Shown: piece by piece, positions 10,794 to 22,493 of the stretch
How positions within the stretch are numbered: the stretch's first letter is position 1
How the letters are laid out: each line of letters begins with the position of its first letter
Source of the DNA: Prosopocoilus inquinatus
Taxonomy: Eukaryota > Arthropoda > Insecta > Coleoptera > Lucanidae
Length of the DNA stretch: 64,000 nucleotides
Direction of reading: 5' to 3'
Assembly: GCA_036172665.1 (NCBI GenBank)
Contig: CM069876.1
Location: forward strand, 36,425,001 to 36,489,000
Position numbers and translations under genes: made by a program
Notes under the pieces: model-generated
The model's input: only the letters and a program-made list of their open reading frames with translations
What the model was told of the DNA's origin: nothing
Database searches by the model: none

Positions 10794-13789
10794 ATACAAG
10801 AAATAAACGGGGTACTCCGGAAAGCTAAGGAGTTGGACAAAGGACGCGTAAGCCTTCAAGATTACGAAAGTGGATGGTATTTAGCATTTCATATTTTGTT
10901 CCTTTTTCTAATGTCTCTGCTTTTTTTTTCTTTTTTTAAAGAAATGATAAATCAACTTCAGATTTCTCTTATGGCTGACTGTAATATTTTCCAATGTTTG
11001 TATTTTGTCCTTGAACGTCTTGACTAGTTTTGGATTCAAGAGAAGCAAGTGGGCGGGGCGTAGCAATTGCTCTCTCTTCAGTTTCCTTTCCTCTCAAACG
11101 ATCAATTCAGAGAACCAATGTTCAGACCAGTTTTTGTTTTTAAACCTCATCAAGTTATGTTTGCATGCAAGTTGAGATAGGCGTGGCATTTATAAAAGAA
11201 AATGCCACGCCCACCTCAACTGTTGGTTAGAAGAATAGAAATGATGAAAGAAGGAGATATTTAGTAATTCTCTTTTAGAGCTTTTTCATTTGTTTATTTC
11301 TCCCTGAAATGAACGTTCAAACCTCTTTTTTTACCACTTGATTAATTTAAAATCAAGGGAGTACAGTGGGCGTGTCACGTAATTAGGAAAATTAAGGTGA
11401 ATGAAGTTGCTTTTTTTCTTGTTTGTGTTCTTTCCCTTTTAAACAACGACGAATGCGTAAAATTACAGTTTTTCGATTTCATTTGATTGGTTATTTTTCA
11501 ATGCGAGAGACAGAAGTGGAAGTGGGCGTTACATTATCGTTAAATGCGTTGGCTAGACGTAGATTTAAACAAGGCGAGTGGGCGTGGTAATAACAAAATA
11601 CTGTCTGATTGGTCGCTTTCTAATTTAAAGAATTCAAGATGAGCTTGGAAATCAGTAATTTTTAAATTGTTGCTTGAAGGGGCGACTTTTTTATTTCTTG
11701 TTTCCCTCTTTCAAATTCGCAGAATCAAAATTCGAATCTATTTTTAAACCTAATCATCAGATTCCACTATGTGAAAATGACGTAGGCGGTTCCTTGTTAT
11801 CACATTTAAAATTGGCTGATCTTTAATAAGGGTGGGGGGAAAGTGGGCGTGGCTCTGCTTTACTGTGAAAAATAAGCTTATATTCAAAAGATCTCTCCCT
11901 GAAAATTAGTTAAGCCTTCCTGCGGTGCTGTTTTAAACCTAGTATTCAAGCTTTTTCTATTTATTTAAAAGTTCGCTTTGAAACCACTAAGTGGGCAGTA
12001 TTCTGTAATTTTATTTCAAAAGTATGGCCATTAATCGTTCGTTTAGAATTTGTGAGCACTTTCTCTTTCTCTTGTTGTCACTTTTGAAACAAGCACTGTT
12101 ATTGGCTGATCTTTAACAGGAGGGGGAAAAATAAAGTTGTTGTGACATTTAAAATTGGCTGATCTTTAATAGCAGGTAAAGAAAAATAAAAGTGGGCGTG
12201 GCTTTATTATGAAAAATAAGCTTTCGCAAGTAGTTATACTCAACAAACTCTCTTTGCCAGAAAATTTAGTACAATCTATTTTATTTGTAGTAATAAAGCT
12301 TAAAAATTTGCATTTACATTCAGTATTTTTATTTAAAAAATATGGGCACTACATTATTTTTTCTCTTATTTCTCTCCTTGTTTGAATTCACAAAATTTCT
12401 TTTTAAATCCAACTGGTTGGTTTCGAGTTCACGAGAATCTTGTTATTGCATCCTGAATAAGTACTGTGATTTGATGCTCTTTAGGAGGGAGGCAGGAAAA
12501 TGGGCGTCACACAATTATGGAAAAAAACGGTCAAAACTCTTCTTAAACTTTATTTGTTAGCTTCGAATTCGACAACATAAAATAGGCGTTACCGATGTAA
12601 GAATTAAAAAACTTCAATGCGTATAATGTAAAAATATTTAATTTCATTTCCGAATTAAGTACATGATAAGTGCTGTGACATCTGCATCGATAGTCCTTTT
12701 CACGGGAAAAAAGATAATAGATATGATTTCTTATGTTTCGCGTACTCTATATTTTATTTTAATCTGGAACGTTCTGTCGATTCAGCATCCAAGCTCCGGT
12801 CCGAAGCCATGGGAAGTTCAGAAAAAACAACGCAAAATAACGTCGTTACGCCATCTAGTTTTCGAAAGCGTCTAAGGTAGAAGCATAGAAATCTTAATCA
12901 TTTGAATTAATAGCGAGTTAATTCGCCGTCAGATCAGCTTCAGAAAAAAGCTCGCATCTCTTTCGTACCGGGCGATTCTGAACTGAACGTTAGTTTTAAT
13001 TTAATTCTATTAAATTGAGTACATTTTCTCTAAGTTTGAAACTAGCGAACGAAACACAAAACCATTCCCCACGAAGTGAATTTTTGTGTATTTAAAAACG
13101 CTCCGAATAGTCTTTAATTTGCTTTATATGCATAAAATCATTGTGTTTCCCTGTCTCTCTCTCCATTTTTATCATTATTTTTTGTAGTGATTTGTTTTCT
13201 TATGTATAACGTTTTTGCAATTATAAAAGTTTTATTTTGTAAACTTTTTACACCACATTGGTTATTATTTTGTTTGTTTATTTTTTTTTTTCAATATTCA
13301 GGCAACTATAACGGCACTGTTCGACTTTTCGAGAAAAACACTTTTGAAAGTATATTTTTGGCTTTTAACCCAAACTAGCTACTGAACAAGAAAATTGCTT
13401 TCCACAGTGGTTCGTTGGTTAAAAGAATAGGTTGGGTTTTCTATTAAAAAAGTGTGTGTGTGGGGGGGAGGGGGTTGTAGGGGGTTAAAGAGTTTCGGGT
13501 AAGTATTAGGGCTGACCACCCCTAAATTTAGTAGAAAAATAACCCGCGTTCGTTACACCTTAACGTAACGCATTGCATTTAGAACAAGCACTGTGATTGG
13601 TTGTTCTTTAATAGGAGGCAAAGAAAGTGGGCATAATTCTATATTTTACTACGAGAAACAAGTTTTGATGTTAAAAATTGAAACGAATGAAAGAAAAAAG
13701 AAACGATGATTCTCACCAATACTATTTTGTTTGTAGTATAAACCCTATGATGTGAAAATTTGAAAATTCCACGTTTATTTAAAAATTCA

Positions 13790-14260
13790 CTTTGGAATCC
13801 CTAATTGACAAACCAGATTGAAAATTGGACTGTCGGACCCCCGAAAATGTTTGCTCTAGCGAACGCGTAATCGGATAAATCGACAACACAAAGGCATAAA
13901 TAATAAGTCCAGTTCGAAACGCACGGACAACAACAGAAAGGCAGACGCACGCGGCCGGAAAATCAAACAAAGCGCGCCAGCCCAGGCCGAAACAATATTT
14001 ACGAACGCGCGCCCTCTCCCCCGAGCTTTTTTTTTTAATACGCACCTGTGCCATCGCCGACGCTGACGCCGCGCCACTTCAATATTAATGCCGAATTTTA
14101 ATTGGGCGCTCTGATCGGAAATTCAAATTCCGGTGATTAATAAAAGCGGACGGGACAAGTCGTGCGCTGATTGAGAGCTTCACGGATAAACACGGACGGT
14201 TAATGGTACGAAAAATTGTGACGGACTCGCGGCGGTGTTTTTATTGTCGAGAGGAAATAG
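13790..14260. other. GC-richer unique block
   Basis: CpG-rich DNA (ACGCACGCGGCCGG near 13946; CATCGCCGACGCTGACGCCG near 14052). Open frames of 73-91 codons on the minus strand have arginine-rich, low-information translations and are not called. Possibly conserved single-copy or regulatory DNA. Confidence 0.35.
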
Positions 14261-15050
14261 AACAATAATAGAAGCGTTTGTCACTGCTCGAAAAATTTAA
14301 TAACGCGAATATTTCCAATAAAAAGAGGACTCTTTTTACGACGAAAAATATTGGAGTCAGTCACCTGTAAATAAAAACAATATTTGCTTTTCTTTTTTAT
14401 TTGTAGTTTAATAATTTTTTAATCAACATTTTCGGATCGATGTTTTTAACCCTTAGCTACCGGTTACATCCGTGGTATTTTTATTTCCCTGATAAGATCC
14501 TGTCATAATCATTTATTGGATCGTTTTGGCTACTTAGTTAAAAAATGAACTCTTATTGGTTCAGTTATGAATTGATTTCGTTTCGACCCCCGTCCGTGCG
14601 CTATTCAAAACCAATTAATTGGCTTTAAAACTGTGTACCATCAAACTAATATGTTTAGACCTCGGTTCAAGTAATAATAAAACGGTTTCATTGGTTTAGG
14701 AGTGCAGAACCACTATGCCATAGGAAGTTTTTACCAATTTTTTGGTAAGCCGCTCCTAGAGATAATAGGTTAGAAATTATTTTATTGTGCGAAAAAGTTT
14801 GTTTTTAATTATAGGTTAATTATATGTTAACATTGATTTCAACGTCATCCTGTCAGGGGCGTACTCAAAAAAAAATAAGCACATGTTATTCTAACGCAAA
14901 TTGTTTTGCAAAAATTCAATTAAATCCGTCTGTAAAGTTTTACGCTTTGAAAAGAAAAACCTAAGTTGTTTTCCTCGTCCCCTCTCGTGTTATTTTTTTT
15001 TTAAATACATTACTTTGCCCCCAAAATCCTTAAACTTAATGAAAAACGCC
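14261..15050. other. AT-rich spacer, nothing recognised
   Basis: No repeat partner or coding motif recognised in this stretch. Confidence 0.4.
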
Positions 15051-15990
15051 AAGTGCGCTTGGTTGCAGCTGCAAGCCAGCGCCGAACTTTAACCGGAACC
15101 GCTTCATTATGCCCGGCGTGAAACTTCCCCCAATCTAAGCAACTTCTCCCTCAAAAGAAAAAACAAGATAAGGAAAGAAAAAAACCGTCCCCACCCCACC
15201 GTCTTCAATAAACCTCATGGTTTTCCGCGCGGAAAATTCACCCGGTGCACCAACCCAGAACTCGGTTAATTTCTCCCACTTAATGGCAAACTTTCGGACA
15301 AAGGCCCCCCCATAAATCACGGGCAGCACTTTTGAGTCTGGCGGCTTTGGGGAAGTTTTTCAATTCGCGCATTCATGCAGATTTCAGCTCTTGGATTTCT
15401 AATTCTTCGCGGAAGAGCGGCGCGGATCGATTACGAAAGCAATCCTGAGGCTCGCATTAGAAGTCGAAGCACGTAATTGTGCTTTGCAAGTTATTAGATG
15501 ATGTTAAGTATGAGTTTCCGTATCCGAAATCTTTTAAAGGGGAATTTAGACGTTAGTTTTATGTCTCAAGGCCGTTTTAAGTCAATTGGCCATTCCCTTC
15601 TTCGACGTAAATAACAAAATAATCACTGTATGTTCCAACACCAAACAAAATTTAACTCTAAATCAATCTATGAGACTTACGGAAAATCTATGGGAGATGT
15701 TATTTAGCAAAGAAAATTAAGTTCATTTCGAAATTATTGCAATTATGTGCATTACAATAATTGTACGGCATCAGCATCCAATAAGCGTTTAGTAAGTCAA
15801 CCGCGTTACACACGCTCGCATTCCGCACTGCATACAAAGTGCAGACACTGTAGAATGTAAGCGTGTGACGTGCCAATTAAGAATGAGACAATTAGAGCCT
15901 TTTTGCAGAGAACAAATTTAGGAAGGGTTAATTGATGCTGACACTTGAAAATTTTGAGAGCTTTGAACCGGACCCTCCGATCACCAGGGC
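15051..15990. other. GC-richer block then spacer
   Basis: 15050-15480 is GC-richer (GCCCGGCGTGAAACTTCCCC near 15112; GAAGAGCGGCGCGGATCG near 15412). It is followed by plain AT-rich DNA. No gene supported. Confidence 0.35.
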
Positions 15991-16200
15991 TTAAAATGAT
16001 TGTGACGTAGAAATTAAAGCTGTATAAATAGGGTTGGAAACCAGTTAGACGACGCGACGGCGAGCAGTGAACACTCACAGTAAAATAAAGTAAAAAGTGA
16101 AGCAGTAGACTGTAATAAGTACAGACAAGTTAAACAGTGATAGTTCTTGTGTCGCAGGTCCTTCACTAGAGACTAAAAATAAGTCATTAACGTAAGGTTT
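15991..16200 (+). promoter_or_regulatory. Candidate TATA core promoter with noncoding exon
   Basis: TATAAATA at 16023-16030 is followed by CCAGTTAGACGACGCGACGG (with an AGACG downstream-element-like string) and AGCAGTGAACACTCACAG, which resembles the 5' leaders of many insect genes. There is no ATG between 16031 and a plausible 5' splice site AAC|GTAAGG at 16192. This would suit a noncoding first exon transcribed to the right. The TATA-to-initiator spacing does not fit well for either candidate start. No downstream exon was recognised, so this rests on motif context alone. Confidence 0.25.
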
Positions 16201-16221
16201 AAATTTATAGTTAAAAGATCA

Positions 16222-16459
16222 GGGCCGATTTCATAAAGAACTTTAAATTTAAAGTTACTTTAACCTAAAAAAATACATTTGTTTCTCAATTCTTAAACTT
16301 AAAACTTTCTTAATGTCTGATTATGTAATGGAACTAATGGAGACTTCAAAATAAAAGTAACATTCTGATGTATGAATAACTAAGTTTTCGCTTCCTTTTG
16401 GACATATGACTGTGATTTTCATTTAAAGTCTCCTTTAGTTCGATTATGAATTCGGACCT
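16222..16459. mobile_element. Composite MITE, GGGCCGAT-ended
   Basis: The left end GGGCCGATTTCATAAAG leads into CTTTAAATTTAAAGTTACTT and ACCTAAAAAAATACATTTG. The right end GATTATGAATTCGGACCT is its inverse. The inner segment 16335-16456 (GACTTCAAAATAAAAGTAAC ... TTTAAAGTCTCCTTTAGTTC) matches the element at 51200-51337. It appears to be two related MITEs fused or nested. Confidence 0.65.
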
Positions 16460-17458
16460 AAGCCGACTGTTGAAGTCTAAATTAAAGTAAAAGATTAAGT
16501 TGGACAGTAAAGTGTAAGTCAAATTTAAATTAAATTAAAGGTTCAAGTAAAGAGTAACATTTTAAGAATCTAGATTAATTAAATTAAAATTTTAAAGACA
16601 GATAGTTTCTGTTTTTATGCGTAAATTCATTCAAAACATTTTATCTTTCAGCGCTGAATTTCCTAGCTCAGGTGGAGATTTGGGTTATGGGTCGATCTTC
16701 GATGATAATTGTTTAAGGTCGTCAGAGATAAATTGTCCAACGGAATTCCTTGTCAATCTCTACGAATGAATCGTCACCAATACGTAAAAAGGTGGTGGGC
16801 CGCATAAATTCAACAAAGAAACTAAAATACTGGTAATTTATTGCTCTCAAAACCAGTAAAATGTGGTTAATATTTATTAATTAACTGTAAATCAAACGAT
16901 CCAGATTTTTATTAGCTATTCGAGGGCCTCGATTAACCTGCCAGTGACTCAAATTATAACTAATTCACTTAAAATTAAAACCACGAATGTTAATTAGCAA
17001 GCGAACGGGTTTCTGGGACACGCTGTATATCGTCAAGTATGATGTCACTATGAGAGAGCGTCTATGGCGTCACTCCAAAATAAATTTCAAAGCACTTACG
17101 GTGTTGATTTTTGCTTGTCATCCGGTGTTCAAACTGTCGATTCGATGATCCTTAGTTCGTTGCCCAAACACTTGCTCGGTAACTTGGATAGAATACGCGG
17201 CGAATAAAGGATTGGCAATAAACGCAGTCAATCAGGACAAAAGAATAACTACGATGACAGCTTAAGAGGACGATAACAAGCTGAGAGGCGATAAAACTTG
17301 AGGGGTTAAAAAGCTGAGGGCTAACAAAAAGCCGAGTGTCGTTGAAAGCCCGAGAAAGAGGGAATAACAATAATTAATAATGCACAGCAAGATGCACTGG
17401 CGTCACAAGAGTGGTTTTCAAAGCTCTATTCGAGTTGTGTTCACACGGACAAATAACT
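16460..17458. other. Spacer with a solitary GACACGCTGTATA end
   Basis: At 17017-17030 GACACGCTGTATATCG is the kind of terminus seen on TACAGSGTGTCC elements; a matching AACACGCTGTATATTCC is at 50201. No opposite end was found nearby. Otherwise AT-rich with no gene. Confidence 0.35.
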
Positions 17459-18512
17459 CTCCTAACTTAAATTATCCAAGCCAAACTAAAACACAACCGC
17501 ACTCTTTGACAGTTTGCTCAAGTAATAGAGGAAGTCATGGACGATGTGGACGCTGTGTGTGCGAAAACTAGCCAATCGTAAATTAGGAAAATATTCTCGA
17601 GAAGAATACGCATGCCTGCGCGTTGGGAACGTGCGATCATTAGAATAAAGCAATAATAGATAGTCACACACGATTCTTACCAAAATTCCATTAAATTATC
17701 CAAACGAAACCAAAATACAGCCACACTCTTTGACAGTTTTCCCAAGTAATTGAGAATGTCGTGGATGATGCGGAGGCGAAAACGAATGTACCACGTGTGA
17801 AGACTAGCCAATCTTAAATTAGGAAAATATTTTTGAGAAGAATACGTATGCCGACGTGTTGGAAACGTGCGATCCCTAGAGTATAGAAGTAATAGATAGT
17901 CACTCACGACTTTAACCAAAATTCGATTAAATTATCCAAACGAAACCAAAACACAACCACACTCTTTGATTGTTCGCCCAAGTAATGGAGGATGTCATGG
18001 ACGATGCGGGGGCGGAAACGAAGGTACCAGGTGCAAAAACCAGCCAATCGTAAATTAAGTAAATATTCTTGGGAAGAATACGCTTGCCTGTACGTTAGGA
18101 ACGTGCGATCCCTTGAGTACAGAAGTAATAGATAGTCACTCACGACTCTGACTAAAATTCCATTAAATTATCCAAACGAAACCAAAACACAACCACACTC
18201 TTTGACAGTTCGCTCAAGTAATAGCGGATGTCATGGGCGATGCGCGCACGAAAACAAAAGTATCACGAGCGAAAACTAGCCAATTGTAAATTAGGGCAAC
18301 ATTCTCGGGAAGAATAAGCATGCCTAAACGAAACCAAAACACAATGACACTCTTTGACAGTTTACCCAAGCAATGGAGGACGTCATGGGCGATGCGGACG
18401 TGAAAACGAAAGTACTACGTGCAAAAACAAGCCAATTGTAAATATTCTTGGGAACGTTCGATCCCTAGAGTAAAGAAGTAATAGATAGTCATTCATGACT
18501 CTTGCCAAAATT
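17459..18512. repeat. Tandem repeat array, about 236-bp unit, five copies
   Basis: The landmark ACTCTTTGAC falls at 17501, 17725, 17961, 18197 and 18349, giving spacings of 224, 236, 236 and 152; the last unit has an internal deletion. Each unit carries AAATTATCCAAACGAAACCA, GATGTCATGGACGATGCGG, AGCCAATCGTAAATTAGG, GAAGAATACG and TAATAGATAGTCACTCACGA. Copies differ at several percent of sites. On the minus strand each unit keeps an open frame of 65-80 codons, but 236 is not a multiple of three and the frame does not run on between units, so I do not call a gene. Confidence 0.9.
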
Positions 18513-20723
18513 CAACTGTCTTCAGGCTTTCATGAAGTTGGATTTCTTGTGTTTTTGTCTTTGAAAGAAAAAAACCCAGAGACGAGGAAGAGGTATAATA
18601 ATAGAAGAAAGAAAAGGTTGAAGATTTCAGAGAAAATTCTCCGATGTAAAGCACATAGAGTAAATAAGAAAAAGTATGAAAATTTACTTTTTGGTTATGA
18701 GAATGAATCAATTAAATACCAGGTTTGTTTGTTTAACATTTTATAAACCGAGTTTTCAACGAGCGGGTGCTATTTTATAATAAATTACTAATTAAACAAA
18801 ATATTAATTACGAAAGATAATTAACGCAAATTGAAACGACGCGATGGGTTTCATATTGCTCCGAAATGGAAACGCGCAAGCAAAATAATATAAATTCAAC
18901 GGAAATATTTACATTTCCGGGATGGTTGTATTTCACTTTCTAATTACTTTTCAGCATGTTTTATGAAAATAATTTACATTCGAAAAAAATTAGTTCGGCA
19001 GTCATCCCGAACAAGTTCGGAAGGGCGGAAAAACACTTTCGGACGTATATGTACGTTATGTTTTGTGAAATCAAAGAAACAAACAATATTACTTCCTTAT
19101 TTTGTCGCGATTTTATCGGAAAGGGCGATGTTTACGGCCAGTCGCCGAAAGTGAGACTAAAATTATCGTGCGAGGGGGCGAAACGGGACGATATTTCAGG
19201 ATATCGGCCGTCCTATTCCATGCGAAATAAACATGTCCGAGTGGAATATAAACGAGGGTAAAAAAAACGCTCATGAATAACATAGCGTTCTTTTCGTTAG
19301 TCAAGAGAAATTTTTCCGGAGAGCCGCTGAATAATGCATCGATTCTGCCACACAACACTTATTTATAACCGAATTATGTGCATTAATCTCGGGAACGACT
19401 TTTATGTACTATTTGCTGAATAACGCCCGTCCCATTCTTCTTATGGCCACGACAAATTTATGCTATTTAGAAATAGGCATTTAAAATTATTATTGTATTT
19501 TGCCCATTTATTCAGGTTAAATTACTCTTTTATTCAGTAGGCGAGGTGCTTCTTTTTGAGTACAAATCGACAAAGTTATATTTAAATATTTTCAAATTGT
19601 GCGGATGTATACAATAATATGTAACGTAGTGGACGTCTCTTTCTCGCATCGTGATTATCAATGTTGTAATTTTATTTAATCCGTTTCGGCCATCTAAATT
19701 TTTCTATGTCGTTGGCCGTCTTCACTGGTCTTACAAATCTATTTAATAAATACGTTATAAAGCAATGCGCAGTCATGTTAATATTACTCTTATACAACTC
19801 TTATAAGATAGGTTCATAGTAACTATTTCGTTGCCTAATTACTGTGGACTTCTTTTATAGGAACATATTCTAAAAAAAAAACTATTTCGCTGGATAATAA
19901 TTGCCAATAGTAGAGTTTCATTTTATTCACAAGATAGCTTCTTAAGTATGTAACCTAATTTAGACTTCTGTACAACATGAAATATTGGAACTGTCGTTAG
20001 GAGGCAACGACGGACTTAGTTTCTCATGCAAATCAAAATTCATCGGCAAAGTTACTTCTAAAAACTACGCGTCACGTGAAATACACAAAAAAATTTGTTG
20101 CACACAAAAACAATTATTATGTTTCTACTTTAATTATTACTTTGATGATTAATATTTACTTAGAGACTTTTAATTTAATAAGCGATTCATAAAACATAAA
20201 AATATGGCCGCTTAGAGAAACGATGTCACAGAAGCACGTAAGCAATTATAAAACCTATAAAAAGCTGCAATACCAATAGGTTTTTTAAGTTATTTATTAT
20301 GTCTATTATGTCACGCACGCATTGCAACCTTTATAAGAATAAATTATTATTAATACTCTCACTAAGACTTACTGTTATGTAATGAATTTAAAATAGTGTA
20401 ACGTAACAACAAACGATCTTCCTCCAAATCCAGTTTCTCCAAGTTCTACATGTTTGAAATTGTCTTTATTTGTTGTCTTCGAAAATTTTAAACCTAACAA
20501 ATATACTCTGTAAGCTCACAGATATGTAATTATGAACATAACTAATCGCCATTAGAAATTATTTGCAAGCGAACTAGTAACTTGTTTTTCATCGAAGAAC
20601 CAAAACAGAAAGAGCAGTTTGCTTTCATCAAGGAATAAAAAAACACATTGTATTGTTTATTTGAAGTGGCGTCTGATAAAATACTTGAAAAGATAATTGA
20701 CAAAAATACAGAAATATATTCAC
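18513..20723. other. Unassigned DNA with a GC-richer block at 18.8-19.4 kb
   Basis: 18830-19420 is richer in CpG and has a 101-codon open frame (18956-19261, plus) without recognised motifs. The remainder to 20723 is very AT-rich and carries no recognisable element. Confidence 0.4.
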
Positions 20724-20866
20724 AAACTTCACTCTCGTATAAATGAGTTTATATATTTTGTTTTTCATCCTAATTTAAGGTTTCCTTATTCTTAAAACTT
20801 CACTCTCGTATAAATGAGTTTATATATTTTGTTTTTCATCCTAATTTAAGGTTTCCTTATTCTTAA
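20724..20866. repeat. 71-bp direct duplication
   Basis: ACTTCACTCTCGTATAAATG at 20726 recurs at 20797, and the next 50 or so bases (GTTTATATATTTTGTTTTTC, ATCCTAATTTAAGGTTTCCT, TATTCTTAAA) are identical in both copies. The identity points to a very recent duplication. It includes the left part of the MITE that follows. Confidence 0.9.
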
Positions 20867-21029
20867 AGTGACTTTAAATTAAAGCTTCCTTAAGGCCGTT
20901 TTCATAATCGAACTTGAAGGAAGGTTTAATTTAAAGGAAATTAATGTATCTTTTTAGGTTAAAGTAACTTTAAAATTAAAGTCCTATTATGAAATCGGCC
21001 CTTAAAATCTGATTATGAAAATGGCCATA
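20841..21029. mobile_element. MITE inserted in a MITE of its own family
   Basis: An outer half-copy (CTTAAAGTGACTTTAAATTA then AGCTTCCT) stops at 20893 and resumes at 21002 with AATCTGATTATGAAAATGG. Between them, 20894-21001 is a separate copy with ends GGCCGTTTTCATAATCG and ATTATGAAATCGGCCC. TAA borders the insert on the left and TTA on the right. The pattern fits insertion at a TTAA-like site inside an older copy. Confidence 0.7.
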
Positions 21030-21583
21030 ACAATGATAAAAAATACTAAATCAATCGCGGTTTCCGTGGAAACAAATACATTCCACCCCTCTCCCCTTCC
21101 TACTTAAAAGTGAGAGATGAGAACGTCACTGGTTGTTGGTAATATTGTAAACATCAGACTTCTTGAAACAGGTGAGCGAGACGCAAAACAAGTTAAACTT
21201 GTTAAGTGAGAAAGATGCGATTACTCACGAAATGAAGCAGAAAGACATTTCTTAATTCTTCTTCAACCAATTCAGTGTGGCGCTATCTATTGAAAACGAA
21301 AGCAGTCATTATTTTTTTGGTATTTAATTTTTTCAAATTTAACGCGTTACAATCGAATTTTGATTTTGCGGATCCGATTGGGTAGACTACTTTTCTTACG
21401 TGCACGTCGTGTGCGTTGCTATAGGTTTTCTACAGCCCCCGCACGCGGTATTTGACCGAATATTGGCCCACCTCGTTCTTTCCGTTTCCAACCGGCAAGC
21501 AAATTAGCTGGTGGTTACATCTCTTTATGCGCTGCGTACTTTTGGTGTGATTTGTGTTGAAGCTATCATGAAGAAATAAGCCA
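21030..21583. other. Spacer with AGRTGRCG-type decayed repeat
   Basis: 21240-21330 (CTTCAACCAATTCAGTGTGG, CGCTATCTATTGAAAACG) is similar to 28480-28560 (TCAACCAATTTAATGTAACG, CCATCTATTAACAACG). Both follow a segment at 20446-20550 / 28052-28150 that also matches (ACATGTTTGAA...). A dispersed, badly decayed repeat is likely. No gene seen. Confidence 0.4.
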
Positions 21584-21667
21584 GCCGTTCTGAACAGATT
21601 GTGCGCCGCATCGTTTTAGTTTTTCCCGGGTCTGGGGGATCGTTTATCGGTTCTGTGGAGTGTGCCA
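21584..21667. repeat. Dispersed repeat, first copy
   Basis: Shares GATTGTGCGCCGCATCGTTT, GTCTGGGGGATCG and GGTTCTGTGGAGTGTGC, in that order, with 22409-22493. Similarity is about 85-90 percent by eye. The surrounding DNA does not match. Confidence 0.75.
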
Positions 21668-22408
21668 CGGTTACGGACAATTGGGCGCGATCAGTAGGCA
21701 ACGGCTGATAGGGCGAAACTGATAGGGCAAGGGACACTGAGGCGTGAAAACACTAGGGCGGGTAGATACTTGAGCGCCGAAATCAAATGAAAAATGAAAA
21801 CATAATAATGTGTACCTATGATTATTTTAATTAATTTAATTGTCAACAGCCTTTATCAAAATCATGGCTTACTTCAACGAATTTTTTTTTAATGACTCGT
21901 TATATGATAGAACAGGTATACACTGTGTTGAATGATTGTGGATTTCGTTCACAATCATACCTTCTGATGTATGAATGCAATGTTTACAACCACTGTTCTT
22001 TCGTTCACATCGCTCAAAATTACTGATCACAAAGAAGTACTCAAAACACAATAACCCTCAGTGCAAATGTGAGCAGAACTGACAGGAATGACATAACATT
22101 GAAAAGTTGGTTATATTTTATGATTATTACGATTTGGTTATATTTTGGTTATATTTTAACTACAGCAGCGAAGTAAAGTATTTGAACGGAAATAATAGAA
22201 TTTAACAGAAAAATAAAAGAAACACAAGCAGAACCTTTTTCAGTCTTAGAAAGCATTTTAAACATTTCAACCTTAAAATTTGAAATCTGCCATTCAAAAT
22301 AATTTAAAATTCAAATTTTGTAATTAAAAATGTTTTGACAATTCATTAAAACTGAATCATGCGTAATTTTAAGGCAGCAATGATACCTAATGTCCGGGTT
22401 CATAAACC
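21668..22408. other. AT-rich spacer
   Basis: TTGGTTATATTTT is repeated around 22109-22157. No other structure was recognised. Confidence 0.4.
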
Positions 22409-22493
22409 TGCCGTTCCGAACGGATTGTGCGCCGCATCGTTTTAATTTTCCCCGAGTCTGGGGGATCGCTTATTGGTTCTGTGGAGTGTGCTA
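22409..22493. repeat. Dispersed repeat, second copy
   Basis: Same orientation as the copy at 21584-21667, with the same conserved blocks. The two may be solo fragments of a larger element. Confidence 0.75.

Larger units (their letters stand above)
10081..13650. repeat. Field of GTGGGCG and ATTGG boxes
   Basis: A GTGGGCGT-type box, often AGTGGGCGTGGC, occurs at about 10081, 10152 (GTGGACAT), 11049, 11179 (AGGCGTGGC, with its inverse at 11198), 11366, 11521, 11578, 11787 (AGGCGG), 11842, 11991, 12192, 12500, 12581 and 13626. Many are preceded by ATTGGYTnnT, often followed by CTTTAATA (for example 11811, 12102, 12153, 13598). Around 11830-11900 and 12185-12280 longer segments match each other (GTGGGCGTGGCT ... 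GTGAAAAATAAGCTT). The simplest reading is a heavily decayed tandem or dispersed repeat. The boxes also resemble GC-box and inverted CCAAT-box regulatory motifs. The SINE at 10316 lies inside the field. Confidence 0.6.

Noticed and set aside
10578..11027. 149-codon plus-strand open frame with hydrophobic stretches
   Set aside because: It starts in a SINE tail, runs through a foldback and ends in anonymous DNA. The hydrophobic parts are by-products of TTG/CTG and TTT runs.
13779..14077. Arginine-rich minus-strand frames of 73-91 codons
   Set aside because: They overlap one another in two frames in a CpG-rich block and show no domain; composition alone explains them.
16222..16459. Single simple MITE
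   Set aside because: The interior contains a second, partly independent element matching 51200-51337, so it is described as composite.
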